From positions 744,001-808,000 of the forward strand of contig JAHCKM010000002.1 in the NCBI GenBank assembly GCA_026125795.1: 64,000 nt of DNA. The letters run 5' to 3'. The position numbers were made by a program, and so were the translations under genes. Below are positions 25,635 to 33,965 of the stretch, piece by piece. Source of the DNA: Burkholderiaceae bacterium. GTDB lineage: Bacteria; Pseudomonadota; Gammaproteobacteria; Burkholderiales; Burkholderiaceae_C. The notes beneath the pieces are model-generated. The model saw nothing but the letters and a program-made list of their open reading frames with translations. It was not told the origin of the DNA and did no database searches. Every line of letters starts with the position of its first letter. Position 1 is the first letter of the stretch.

Positions 25635-26147
25635 TCAGTGATGCGCGTGGTGCGCATGGACGGCGGTATGGCCCTTCCCGCGGGCGATCAGCCAGCGGTT
25701 GAGCGGAAAGGCGGCGATCGCGGCCACGAGCAGTGCAAAGGCCAACGCGGCCCAGAAGAGCAGCGACGACACCGGCGCGTCCATGGCACCGGGGACGGCC
25801 AACATCACCGCGTTGTCGACGATCTCCATCACCGCGATCGAGGCGGAGTCGGCCAGCAGGGCCAGGCGCGCCGCCTCGCGCACCGTCATGCCGGCGCGAA
25901 GCAGCGGGACCATCGTGAACGCATAGCCGAACGCGAACGCGAGCAACACCGCCAGGCCGATGGTGGCGCCGTTAGAGAAGCCCAGCGCGGTGCCGATGAA
26001 CATGCCCAGCACCTCGCCCACCGCACACCCGGACAGGCAGTGCAGGGTCGCGAGGAACGCGGTGCGGTTCAGGCTCGAGGCCTGCGACTTCGCGTGAGAG
26101 CGTTCGTGGTGCGGGTGGTGCATCGCATGGCGGGCGGCGTGATTCAT
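25635..26147 (-). CDS. DUF4396 membrane protein with His-rich ends
   Basis: A 170-residue membrane protein with about four helices (GEVLGMFIGTALGFSNGATIGLAVLLAFAFGYAF region; LFWAALAFALLVAAIAAFPL). Its signature opening ATLHCLSGCAVGEVLGM holds a His-Cys pair and a second Cys. Both termini are unusually rich in histidine (NHAARHAMHHPHHERSHA; HTAVHAHHAHH), suggesting metal binding on one face of the membrane. AGGAG precedes ATG 26147 by eight bases. A MerR-type operator with a 19-base spacer lies just upstream on the same strand, which makes it a predicted member of the local metal regulon. Confidence 0.8.
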   Translation of the reverse strand: MNHAARHAMHHPHHERSHAKSQASSLNRTAFLATLHCLSGCAVGEVLGMFIGTALGFSNGATIGLAVLLAFAFGYAFTMVPLLRAGMTVREAARLALLADSASIAVMEIVDNAVMLAVPGAMDAPVSSLLFWAALAFALLVAAIAAFPLNRWLIARGKGHTAVHAHHAHH

Positions 26148-26193
26148 AGCGAGAACTCCTGTCGGTTGCGGGCACGACCGCCCGGGTGAACGC

Positions 26194-26224
26194 AATGTCG
26201 ACCTTCCCATCATGGGAATGTCAA
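26194..26224 (-). promoter_or_regulatory. MerR/CueR-type operator-promoter for DUF4396
   Basis: The dyad spans 26201-26221 with plus-strand arms ACCTTCCCAT and ATGGGAATGT around a central C. Read on the minus strand, -35 TTGACA (26224-26219) and -10 GACATT (26199-26194) are separated by exactly 19 bases, the long spacer typical of MerR-family promoters. It is box 1 of four in this region. Confidence 0.75.
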
Positions 26225-26249
26225 GGATGCGGCTGAACCGCGGGCGCCA

Positions 26250-26280
26250 TTGACCTTCCCACAACGGGAAAGCCAACGCT
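26250..26280 (+). promoter_or_regulatory. MerR/CueR-type operator-promoter for the YgjV-like gene
   Basis: The dyad spans 26253-26273 (arms ACCTTCCCAC and CGGGAAAGC, imperfect). -35 TTGACC (26250-26255) and a weak -10 AACGCT (26275-26280) are 19 bases apart. The start codon of the YgjV-like gene is at 26349. Box 2 of four; it lies only ~30 bases from box 1, so one intergenic region serves both directions. Confidence 0.65.
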
Positions 26281-26348
26281 TCGGCCCCGTCGCGACGTCG
26301 AACCGACGAGATCGCGACACCGACACAACCATCGAAGGCCGAGCCGCC

Positions 26349-26855
26349 ATGCTGTCCCAACACATCATCGATGCCACCGGACTCCTCGCGCTGTCCCTGA
26401 ACGTCAGCGCGCTGGTCCGGCCGAGCGACCGCACGTTGCTGAAGACCTCCGGGTGGGCATCGGCGCTGTGGGCGCTGAACAACCTCCTGATGGGGGCGTT
26501 GAGCGCCGCCGCGTTGAGCGCTCTGAGCGTGGGGCGCCAGATCGGCGCCGCGGCCCTGCACGACCGGCCCGGACGATGGAAGGTGGCTGCGTTCGCCACC
26601 GTCGTCACGGCCACGCTGCTCATTGCGGGGCTCACGTGGAACGGGCTCGACACGCTGTTCCCGGCGATCGGCTCACTGGTCGGCACGTACGCGATGTTCT
26701 ACATGCGCGGTGCCGCAATGCGCATGGCAATGGTGCTCGTCAATGCCCTGTGGATGGTCAACGCGGTGGCCTATGACTCCTGGTGGCAGATCGCGGCCAA
26801 CACCATCTCCGGCACGGCCGCAGCCATCGGCGCCTGGCGCACCCGTGCCGCGTGA
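26349..26855 (+). CDS. YgjV-family inner-membrane protein
   Basis: A 168-residue protein with about five membrane helices, beginning MLSQHIIDATGLLALSLNVSAL. It has the YgjV pattern of a short first helix followed by RTLLKTSGWASALWALNNLLMG and a C-terminal half containing LVNALWMVNAVAYDSWWQIAANTI. Function of the family is unknown. ATG 26349 is the first start that matches the hydrophobic opening. It is preceded by a MerR-type box and followed by another 20 bases beyond its stop, so it appears to be its own transcription unit in the metal regulon. Confidence 0.7.
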   Translation: MLSQHIIDATGLLALSLNVSALVRPSDRTLLKTSGWASALWALNNLLMGALSAAALSALSVGRQIGAAALHDRPGRWKVAAFATVVTATLLIAGLTWNGLDTLFPAIGSLVGTYAMFYMRGAAMRMAMVLVNALWMVNAVAYDSWWQIAANTISGTAAAIGAWRTRAA

Positions 26856-26871
26856 CCCGTCACGCGCCACG

Positions 26872-26902
26872 TTGACCTTCCCACAACGGCAATGTCGAGC
26901 AT
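26872..26902 (+). promoter_or_regulatory. MerR/CueR-type operator-promoter for the RND efflux operon
   Basis: The dyad spans 26875-26895 (arms ACCTTCCCAC and CGGCAATGT, imperfect). -35 TTGACC (26872-26877) and -10 GAGCAT (26897-26902) are separated by 19 bases. The start codon of the membrane-fusion gene is at 26931. Box 3 of four. Confidence 0.75.
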
Positions 26903-26930
26903 CGCAACCACTTTCAACGAGGAGTCCCCA

Positions 26931-28151
26931 ATGACTGCCATGCGTTCCCCACGTGAAGCGACCTTGCCGGCTGCGGCCCGGATCGCCTCTGTTGCCGCCG
27001 TCTCGTTGCTCGCTGCAGCGGTGCTGGTGGCCTGCGAGCCGGCCGTCGCGCCGGCGTCCGCCGCCACGTCGTCTGCGGCGCCGCCCGCGCCCACGGTCGT
27101 CGTCGCGCCCGTCCTGCAACGCGCCGTCGAGCAAGCCTCCACGCATGTGGGAAGGATCGAATCGTCGCAGCGTGTGGAGCTGCGGCCGCGGGTGGCAGGT
27201 CACATCGACGCCGTCCTGTTCAAGGAAGGCGACATCGTGCGGGCGGGTCAGCCGCTGTTCCGCATCGACACGCGACCCTTCGACACCGCGCTGGAGCGCG
27301 CCCGTGCAGAACTGCGGCTGGCCGATGCCCGCGTGGCGCTGACCCGGGGCGAGGCCGAGCGCGCGCGGCAACTGGCTGCCGAGCAGGCCATCGCCGCCGA
27401 AGAGCTGGAGCGGCGCGCCGCCGCGTATGCCGAGTCGCAAGCGCGCAGCGCTGCCGCGCAAGCCGCGGTGCAGGCCGCGATGCTCGACCGCGAGTTCGCG
27501 CTGGTGCGAGCGCCGATTAGCGGCCGCATCGGGCGCGCGCTCGTGACGACGGGCAACTACGTCAGCGCCGGAGCGTCGCAGGCGCCACTCGCGACGCTGG
27601 TTTCGGTTTCGCCTCTGCACCTGCACTTCGACGTCGCCGAGCCGGCTCTGCTGGAGCGACTCGGCACCGCACGCGACACCTCGAAGTGGCGTGCCAGGGT
27701 GCTCGACGCACGCAGCGGCCGCGAGCTCGGCATCGCGCCGATCGACTTCGCCGACAACGAGGTCGCGGGTGGCGCCGGCACGCTTCGCCTGCGTGCGCGC
27801 CTCGACGGCGCCAACGTGCAGTTGATGCCGGGTCAGTTCGTGCGCGCCCAGCTGGTGACCGGCGATGCGTCACCCGCGCTCTTCGTGCAGGACAAGGCGA
27901 TCGGCACCGACCAAGGGCGCCGCTACGTGCTCGTCGTCAACGAGAAGGACGCGGTCGAGTACCGGCCGGTGACCGTCGGCGCGCTGCACGACGGCCTGCG
28001 AGTCATCACCTCCGGCCTGAGGGCGGGAGAGCGTGTCGTCGTCTCCGGGCTGATGCGGGCCCGACCAGGCGTCACCGTCCAGCCGCAGGCGACCGCGATG
28101 GACGCGCCACCCGCGGCGCAAGCCGCTGCGTCCAAGCCGGCTCAATCCTGA
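26931..28151 (+). CDS. RND efflux periplasmic adaptor (membrane-fusion) lipoprotein
   Basis: A 406-residue adaptor of the AcrA/MexE type. A lipoprotein signal ends AAAVLVAC (lipobox). The lipoyl halves are visible as GRIESSQRVELRPRVAGHIDAVLFKEGDIVRAGQPLFRID and later ALVRAPISGRIGRALVTTGNYV, separated by an Ala/Glu/Arg-rich coiled hairpin (residues ~130-185). The beta-barrel domain follows (VSPLHLHFDVAEP). GAGGAG precedes ATG 26931. It starts a three-gene efflux operon and has a MerR-type operator directly upstream, the same layout as the gold-inducible gesABC operon of Salmonella. Confidence 0.9.
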   Translation: MTAMRSPREATLPAAARIASVAAVSLLAAAVLVACEPAVAPASAATSSAAPPAPTVVVAPVLQRAVEQASTHVGRIESSQRVELRPRVAGHIDAVLFKEGDIVRAGQPLFRIDTRPFDTALERARAELRLADARVALTRGEAERARQLAAEQAIAAEELERRAAAYAESQARSAAAQAAVQAAMLDREFALVRAPISGRIGRALVTTGNYVSAGASQAPLATLVSVSPLHLHFDVAEPALLERLGTARDTSKWRARVLDARSGRELGIAPIDFADNEVAGGAGTLRLRARLDGANVQLMPGQFVRAQLVTGDASPALFVQDKAIGTDQGRRYVLVVNEKDAVEYRPVTVGALHDGLRVITSGLRAGERVVVSGLMRARPGVTVQPQATAMDAPPAAQAAASKPAQS

Positions 28152-28161
28152 AAGGTCTGCC

Positions 28162-31100
28162 ATGAAACTCGCACGCTTGTTCATCGACCGGCCGATCGTC
28201 GCGATCGTGCTGTCACTGACGACGGTGCTCGCCGGGCTGGCGAGCATCGGCCGGCTGCCGCTGACCGAGTACCCCGACGTGATGCCGCCCACGGTGAGCG
28301 TGCGCGCAGCGTACCCCGGTGCCAACCCCGACGTGATCGCCGAGACGGTGGCCACGCCGCTGGAAACCGAGCTCACCGGGCTCGGCGGCCTGCAGTACAT
28401 GAGCTCGCAGTCGACCGGCGACGGCCGCTACAACCTGCGACTGACCTTTGCCCAAGGCATCGACGCGGCGCGTGCCGAGACCGAGGTGCAGAACCGCGTC
28501 GCGCGCGCACTGCCGCGGCTGCCGGCCGAAGTGCAGCGCCTGGGCATCGTCAGCGAGAAGGTCGCGCCCGACATGCTGATGGTGGTGCACCTGGTGTCGC
28601 CGGGCGAGCGCTACGACCTGCTGCACCTGTCGAACTTCGCCCAGCTCGGCGTGCGCGACACGCTGTTGCGAGTCCCCGGCGTGCAGAGCGTGACCGTGTG
28701 GGGCGCCGGCGAGTACAGCCTGCGCGTTTGGCTCGATCCGGATCGCATGCGGGCGCACGAGCTCACGGCCGGCGACGTGGTGTCGGCGATCCGCGAACAG
28801 AACATGCAGGTCGCCGCCGGTTCGGTGGGCCAGCCGCCCGACGTGCGGGCCGCGCAGCAGCTGCCGTTGTCGGTGACCGGCCGCCTCACGTCGGTCGATG
28901 CCTTCGGCGACATCGTCTTGCGCACCGGCGCCCACGGCGAGCAGCTCAAACTCAAGAGCGTGGCGCGCATCGAACTCGGCGCCAGCCAGTACGCGCTGCG
29001 CAGCCTGCTCGACAACCAGCCCGCGGTCGCGCTGCAGATCGTGCAGGACCCGGCTGCCAGCGCGATCGAGGTGGCGGCGAACGTGCGCGCGGCGATGGCG
29101 GCGCTGCAGAGGGAGTTCCCGCACGGCATCGAGCACCGCGTGGCCTACGACCCGACGATCTTCGTCAAGGCGTCGATCGGCAACGTGCTGCGCACGCTCG
29201 GCGAAGCGGCGCTGCTAGTCGTGCTGGTGGTGCTGTTGTTCCTGCAGAGCTGGCGCGCGGCATTGATTCCCATCGTCGCCGTGCCCGTGTCGCTTGTCGG
29301 CACGCTGGCGGTCATGCAGCTGGCGGGCTTCTCGCTCAACACGCTGTCGCTGTTCGGACTAGTGCTGTCGATCGGCATCGTGGTCGACGACGCCATCGTG
29401 GTGGTCGAGAACGTCGAGCGGCACCTGCGCAACGGCCGCTCGCCACGCGACGCCGCGCTGGCCGCGATGCGCGAGGTCACCGGCCCGATCGTCGCGATCA
29501 CCGCGGTGCTGGCCGCGATCTTCATCCCGACCGCCTTCATGGGCGGCCTGTCGGGCCAGTTCTACCAGCAGTTCGCCCTGACGATCGCGATCTCCACCGT
29601 GCTGTCCGCGGTCAACTCGCTGACCCTGAGCCCGGCGTTGGCCGCGCTGCTGTTGAAGCCGCACCCCGCCGACGATGCGCCGCGCGGGCTGGCCCGCTGG
29701 CTCGGCGGCTTCAATCGCGCGTTCGATGCCGCGGCGGCGCGCTACGGCGTGCTCACGCGCATCGGTATCCGTCGCACGGGGCGGCTGCTCGTGCTCTACG
29801 CCGCGCTGGCCGCGGCCACCGTGTGGGGCTTCAAGGTGGTGCCGGGCGGCTTCGTGCCGTCGCAGGACAAGTACTTCCTGGTCGGCATCGTTCAGCTACC
29901 CCCCGGCGCGTCGCTCGACCGCACCGAGGTCGTGACGCGCGAGATGACCCGCATCGCCTTGGAACAGCCCGGTGTCGAGAGCGTGGTCGCGTTTCCGGGA
30001 CTGTCGATCAACGGCTTCGTCAACAGCCCGAGCGCGGCCGTGGTGTTCGCGATGCTCGACCCGTTCGAGCAGCGCAAGGACAAGGCACTTTCCGCCGGCG
30101 CGATCGCCGGTGCGCTGAACGGCCGCTTCGGCGGCATCGACGAAGCCTTCACCGCGATCTTTCCGCCGCCGCCGGTGCCCGGGCTCGGCGTGACCGGTGG
30201 CTTCAAGCTGCAGATCCAGGATCGCGCGCAACGCGGCCCCGAAGCGCTGAACGAGGCGCTGGGCAGGGTGATGGCCGCTGCGGCCAAGGACCAGCGCGTC
30301 GCCGCCCTGTTCTCGGGCTACCAGGCCCACGTGCCGCGGCTCGCGCTCGACGTCGACCGCGAGAAGGCGAAGGCGCTCGGCGTGCCGTTGTCGGCCGTCG
30401 CCGAGGCGCTGCAGGTCTACCTCGGCTCGCTGTACGTCAACGACTTCAACCACCTGGGCCGCGCCTGGCAGGTGAACGTGCAGGCCGATGCGGCCTTCCG
30501 CATCGACGCCGATGCGGTGTCGCGCCTGTGGACGCGCAACACGCAAGGGGTGATGGTGCCGCTGTCGGCCCTGGTGAGCGTGCGGCCCGCGGTCGGGCCC
30601 GATCCGGTGAGCCGCTACAACGCCTATCCGTCGGCCGATCTGTCCGGCGCACCGGGAGCCGGGTTCAGCTCGGGCGACGCGATCGCCGCGATGGGCGAGA
30701 TCCTGGCGCGCGAGCTGCCCGCCGGCTTCGGCTACGAGTGGACCGACCTCACGCACCAGCAGCAGCGCGAGGGCTCGAGCGGCCTGCTCGTCTTTCCGCT
30801 CGCGGTGGCGCTGGCCTTCCTGATCCTGGCCGCGATGTACGGCAGCTGGAGCCTGCCGCTCGCGGTGCTGGCGAGCGTGCCGACCGTGCTGCTCGGTGCG
30901 CTCGCCGGGGTGTGGCTCACCGATGGCGACAACAACCTGTTCACGCAGATCGCGTTCGTCGTGCTGGTCGGTCTGGCGACGAAGAACGCGATCCTGATCG
31001 TCGAGTTCGCGCGCCGGCTGCAGCAGCAGGGCGGCTCGGCGATCGACGCCGTGGTGCAAGCCGCCAGGCTGCGGCTGCGGCCGATCCTGATGACCTCGCT

Positions 31101-31299
31101 GGCGTTCGTGATGGGCGTGCTGCCGCTGGTGTTCGCCAGCGGAGCGGGCGCCGAGATGCGCCAGGCCGTGGGGATCGCCGTTTTCGCCGGCATGCTGGCC
31201 GTCACGCTGGCCGGCGTCGTCTTCACCCCGATGTTCTACGTCCTGCTGCAGCGCCGGAGCACGACCGTCCCGGTCGGCGCCGCTGCGCAGGTGCAATGA
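28162..31299 (+). CDS. RND multidrug-type efflux permease (HAE1 family)
   Basis: A 1,045-residue inner-membrane antiporter, full length for the AcrB/MexF family, with twelve predicted helices and two large periplasmic loops. The N-terminal helix starts FIDRPIVAIVLSLTTVLAGL. The proton-relay aspartates are in GIVVDDAIVVVENVER (residues ~405), and the later helix block LVGLATKNAILIVEFARR is conserved. The aspartate pair and overall form are of the HAE1 (drug/organic) type, not the CusA-type metal RND, which normally carries methionine relays. It lies ten bases after the adaptor gene and ten before the outer-membrane gene. Confidence 0.93.
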   Translation: MKLARLFIDRPIVAIVLSLTTVLAGLASIGRLPLTEYPDVMPPTVSVRAAYPGANPDVIAETVATPLETELTGLGGLQYMSSQSTGDGRYNLRLTFAQGIDAARAETEVQNRVARALPRLPAEVQRLGIVSEKVAPDMLMVVHLVSPGERYDLLHLSNFAQLGVRDTLLRVPGVQSVTVWGAGEYSLRVWLDPDRMRAHELTAGDVVSAIREQNMQVAAGSVGQPPDVRAAQQLPLSVTGRLTSVDAFGDIVLRTGAHGEQLKLKSVARIELGASQYALRSLLDNQPAVALQIVQDPAASAIEVAANVRAAMAALQREFPHGIEHRVAYDPTIFVKASIGNVLRTLGEAALLVVLVVLLFLQSWRAALIPIVAVPVSLVGTLAVMQLAGFSLNTLSLFGLVLSIGIVVDDAIVVVENVERHLRNGRSPRDAALAAMREVTGPIVAITAVLAAIFIPTAFMGGLSGQFYQQFALTIAISTVLSAVNSLTLSPALAALLLKPHPADDAPRGLARWLGGFNRAFDAAAARYGVLTRIGIRRTGRLLVLYAALAAATVWGFKVVPGGFVPSQDKYFLVGIVQLPPGASLDRTEVVTREMTRIALEQPGVESVVAFPGLSINGFVNSPSAAVVFAMLDPFEQRKDKALSAGAIAGALNGRFGGIDEAFTAIFPPPPVPGLGVTGGFKLQIQDRAQRGPEALNEALGRVMAAAAKDQRVAALFSGYQAHVPRLALDVDREKAKALGVPLSAVAEALQVYLGSLYVNDFNHLGRAWQVNVQADAAFRIDADAVSRLWTRNTQGVMVPLSALVSVRPAVGPDPVSRYNAYPSADLSGAPGAGFSSGDAIAAMGEILARELPAGFGYEWTDLTHQQQREGSSGLLVFPLAVALAFLILAAMYGSWSLPLAVLASVPTVLLGALAGVWLTDGDNNLFTQIAFVVLVGLATKNAILIVEFARRLQQQGGSAIDAVVQAARLRLRPILMTSLAFVMGVLPLVFASGAGAEMRQAVGIAVFAGMLAVTLAGVVFTPMFYVLLQRRSTTVPVGAAAQVQ

Positions 31300-31309
31300 G
31301 GAGCGCACC

Positions 31310-32701
31310 ATGCGTACTTTGAGAAACACCCTGTTGGCATCGGTCGCTGCGTTGGTGGCCGCCTGCTCGTCGCTGCCGGAGGTGCAGGTCCCCGCGCCGG
31401 CGCTGCCGCACGGCTTCAGCCAGGCGCACGGTCTGCCGCAGCAGGCGGCCAACCAGCAGTCTTGGTGGCTGGCACTCGATGACCCGGTGCTGTCGCAACT
31501 GATCGAACGCGGTCTGCAGTCCAACCTCGATCTCGTGCAGGCCGGCGAGCGCGTGCAGCGCTCACGCGCGCTGGCGGCCGGCAGCCGCGCCGCGCTCGGA
31601 CCGTCGGGCAGCGTGCGGGCACAGGCGTCGAAGGCGCAGGCCAGCGCGCACGAGGCGCCGGGCCTGTCGAGCGCGCAACGCCGCGTCGAGACCGCCAGCG
31701 TCGGTCTCGATCTGCAATGGGAAGCCGATCTGTTCGGCCGGTTGCGCACGCAGTCCGCCGCCGCGGGCGCGCGGGTGCAGGTGTCCGAAGCGCAGGCGGC
31801 TGCGCTGCGCCTGGCGGTGAGCGCGGAGATCGCGCAGGCGTACTTCGCGTGGATCGGCGAGCGCGAACAGCTCCAGGTGACGCAATCGCTGATCGAAAAC
31901 CGCCGCGCCACCGTCGACCTGGTGCAGCGCCGCGCGCGCGGCGGGATGGTGGCGCCAATCGACGACGCCCGTGCGCGCGCCGACCTGGCGGCGACCGAGG
32001 CCGACGTGCCGCTGCACGAGGCGGCCGCCGCGGTGGCGACGCATCGCCTGGCGGTGCTGCTCGGCACGTCGCCGTCGGAGTTCCAGCTGCCGCCGCAACG
32101 CGGTGTGGACCCGGCGCGCGTGCCGGTCGCGGTGCCCGAGCCGTCGCAGTGGCTGGCGCAGCGGCCCGACATCGCGGAGGCCGAGGCGGCGCTGCGCGCC
32201 CACGCGCTCGACGTGGCGGCGATCCGCGCAGAGTTCATGCCACGCGTTTCGGTGACGGGCCTGCTCGCCTTCGTCGCCGGCTCGGCCACCGGCCTCGGCA
32301 GCGCGGCCAGCGCCTCGTGGTTCGTCGCACCGGCGGTGTCGCTGCCTGTGTTCGACTACGGGCGCATCGACGCCCGGCTGGTCGAAGCCAAGGCGCAGCA
32401 GCGCGAGGCGCTCGCTGCCTACAGCCAACGCATCCTGCTGGCACTCGAAGAGGTGGAGAGCTCGCTGGCCCGCTACCGGCAGGCGCAACTGCAGCTCGGC
32501 ACGCTGCACCAGCGCTCGATCCACTCGACCACCGCCGAGCGGCTCGCCCGCGTGCGCTACGAGGCGGGCGCCGGCGACCTGCTCGAGCTGCTCGACGCGC
32601 AGCGCAGCGCCCGGCAGGCCCAGGCGGCGTTGGCGCAAGGTCTGGCTCTGCAGCGCCAGCATCTGGTGGCGGTGCTGCGGGCGCTCGGGACTGCGGCCTG
32701 A
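31310..32701 (+). CDS. NodT/OprN-type outer-membrane efflux lipoprotein
   Basis: A 463-residue outer-membrane factor. A lipoprotein signal with lipobox ALVAAC directs it to the outer membrane. The TolC-like repeats are visible: SQLIERGLQSNLDLVQAGERVQ in the first half and a second set with SLPVFDYGRIDARLVEAKAQQREAL and VEAKAQQREALAAYSQRILLALEEVESSLARY-type helices later. It forms the exit duct for the RND pump encoded upstream. It is the last gene of the efflux operon; about 120 bases with a MerR box separate it from the regulator gene. Confidence 0.9.
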   Translation: MRTLRNTLLASVAALVAACSSLPEVQVPAPALPHGFSQAHGLPQQAANQQSWWLALDDPVLSQLIERGLQSNLDLVQAGERVQRSRALAAGSRAALGPSGSVRAQASKAQASAHEAPGLSSAQRRVETASVGLDLQWEADLFGRLRTQSAAAGARVQVSEAQAAALRLAVSAEIAQAYFAWIGEREQLQVTQSLIENRRATVDLVQRRARGGMVAPIDDARARADLAATEADVPLHEAAAAVATHRLAVLLGTSPSEFQLPPQRGVDPARVPVAVPEPSQWLAQRPDIAEAEAALRAHALDVAAIRAEFMPRVSVTGLLAFVAGSATGLGSAASASWFVAPAVSLPVFDYGRIDARLVEAKAQQREALAAYSQRILLALEEVESSLARYRQAQLQLGTLHQRSIHSTTAERLARVRYEAGAGDLLELLDAQRSARQAQAALAQGLALQRQHLVAVLRALGTAA

Positions 32702-32764
32702 GCCCGGTGGGTGCCGCCGAATACCGCGGCAATCGACCGGCTCGGCCCTTTCGCGAGAAAGGGG

Positions 32765-32795
32765 TTGACCTTGCCATCATGGCAAGGTTGACAGT
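32765..32795 (+). promoter_or_regulatory. MerR/CueR-type operator-promoter of the regulator gene
   Basis: A perfect dyad at 32768-32788 with arms ACCTTGCCAT and ATGGCAAGGT around a central C. -35 TTGACC (32765-32770) and -10 GACAGT (32790-32795) are 19 bases apart. It precedes the MerR-family gene (ATG 32823), so the regulator probably controls itself. It is the most symmetric of the four boxes and helps define the consensus. Confidence 0.8.
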
Positions 32796-32822
32796 GCGCC
32801 CATCCGCTCCCAGGAGACGACG

Positions 32823-33386
32823 ATGGGCTACCCGATGAACATCGGCCAGGCCGCTCAGGCCGCCGGCTTGACCGCCAAAATGATCCGCCACTACGAGGGT
32901 TTCGGGCTGATCCCGGAGGCCAGCCGCAGCGACTCCGGCTACCGTCAGTACAGCGCGCGCGACGTGGCGATGCTGCGCTTCATCCGCCAGGCGCGATCGA
33001 TCGGCTTCTCGATCAAGCAGATCGAGAACCTGCTCGGCCTGTGGGCCGACACGGCTCGGCACAGCCGCGCCGTGAAGGCGGTGGCCACCGGGCACATTGC
33101 CGAGCTGGACCGCAAGATGGCCGAGATGGCGCAGATGAAGGCAGCCCTGCAGGAGATCGCGGATGGCTGTGAAGGTGACGATCGGGCCGACTGCCCGATC
33201 CTGAGCAAGTTGTCGGGTGGCGCTGCAGGTCAGGGATCGGGCGCGGGACTCGAAAGGACGACTGGGAAGCGCGGTGCAAGGCCCGTTCGCGCGGCGCACC
33301 CAGCAAAGCCTCAAGGCTTCGAGCACGGCGGCCTTGTTGCTTGGATGCGGAGCGTGCACCGCGCTGAAGGTGCGATGCGAGAGTAG
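32823..33386 (+). CDS. CueR/GolS-type MerR-family metal-responsive regulator
   Basis: A 187-residue regulator. The N-terminal winged helix reads MNIGQAAQAAGLTAKMIRHYE, with SDSGYRQY and dimerisation helix residues as in CueR. The metal loop is C-E-G-D-D-R-A-D-C (Cys 116 and Cys 124, seven residues between) and Ser 81 matches CueR Ser 77; this combination is characteristic of sensors for monovalent copper, silver or gold ions. The protein continues ~50 residues beyond the usual CueR end as an Arg/Gly-rich tail of unknown value, possibly a frameshift or read-through. AGGAG precedes ATG 32823; codon 5 is also ATG and matches the CueR start. Predicted to act at the four operator boxes between 26.2 and 32.8 kb. 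Confidence 0.88.
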   Translation: MGYPMNIGQAAQAAGLTAKMIRHYEGFGLIPEASRSDSGYRQYSARDVAMLRFIRQARSIGFSIKQIENLLGLWADTARHSRAVKAVATGHIAELDRKMAEMAQMKAALQEIADGCEGDDRADCPILSKLSGGAAGQGSGAGLERTTGKRGARPVRAAHPAKPQGFEHGGLVAWMRSVHRAEGAMRE

Positions 33387-33392
33387 TCAGAG

Positions 33393-33428
33393 CCGATTGT
33401 TTGTTTGGTGTGCTGGCGATTGTTTGTT
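33393..33428 (+). repeat. 13-base direct repeat after the regulator gene
   Basis: CGATTGTTTGTTT occurs at 33393-33405 and 33416-33428, 23 bases apart, in a short AT-richer stretch just after the MerR stop codon. Purpose unknown; it may be a remnant of local duplication. Confidence 0.5.
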
Positions 33429-33482
33429 TTGAGCCGCAGAACAACAATGGGCGAGGCCCGGCGGAAAAAGCGAGCACAGAGA

Positions 33483-33509
33483 CTCGTGGCGCCACGATGG
33501 CGCCACGAG
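33483..33509. terminator. Strong hairpin between convergent genes (possible terminator)
   Basis: Arms CTCGTGGCGCCA (33483-33494) and TGGCGCCACGAG (33498-33509) are exact complements with a 3-base CGA loop. It lies between the end of the MerR gene and the end of the convergent copper-protein relic, where a bidirectional terminator is expected. No long T-run follows on either side, so a Rho-independent role is likely but not certain. Confidence 0.55.
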
Positions 33510-33536
33510 ATCTTGGGTGACGACCGCCTGTGAATC

Positions 33537-33868
33537 TCAGGCGCCGCCCATGCGTCGGCACTCGTCGGCGCATGTCATGCATGCCTTGGCGCACGCTTGA
33601 CAGTGGTCCATCGGGTGTTTGGCGCATTCCTCGCCACAAGCCCGGCAGACCTGGGCACACAGCTGGCACAGCTGCTTCGCAACTCGCTGCCGCGGGCCAT
33701 GTACCCTGCAGCGAGACGGCAGATGGCCGGGCAGTCCATGTCCAGCGAGATGCAGCGGACCATCGCTTGGACGTCGCGCTCCTGCAGGCAAGCAGCTGCG
33801 CAATGGTCACAGGCATCGGCGCACGCATTGCAGGCGTCGATGCACGATCGGTTCACTTGGTGAGCCAT
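33537..33868 (-). pseudogene. Frameshifted four-helix-bundle copper protein (Csp/DUF326 type)
   Basis: Two overlapping minus-strand frames together give one Cys-rich protein. The first (from ATG 33868) reads SCIDACNACADACDHCAAAC and continues to YMARGSE; the second resumes as KQLCQLCAQVCRACGEEC, HCQACAKACMTCADECRRM and ends at 33537. The repeated C-x3-C and C-x2-C pairs on helices match Csp proteins, which store many Cu(I) ions inside a four-helix bundle. The join is near 33680, where the reading TTGCG replaces the TTCGCG expected for Phe-Ala, i.e. one missing base. Either a recent null allele or a sequence error. It lies next to the CueR-like regulator. Confidence 0.75.
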
Positions 33869-33965
33869 CGAAATTCTCCTTCGTTCAAGTGCGGTTCAAT
33901 CCATTCGCGTTGGCTCACCGCCATGCGGGCCGCTGCGAAGGTGGCTGTCTCGGTGAGAGTGAGGC

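Noticed and set aside
28698-31322. Plus-strand frame of 874 codons inside the RND permease gene
   Set aside because: Off-frame reading of the permease; Arg/Ala-rich, no membrane helices.
28162-32701. Reading the efflux operon as CusCBA-type metal RND
   Set aside because: The permease has the HAE1 Asp-Asp relay block and drug-type features, and no CusF or methionine relay was seen, so HAE1 is preferred despite the metal-type regulator.
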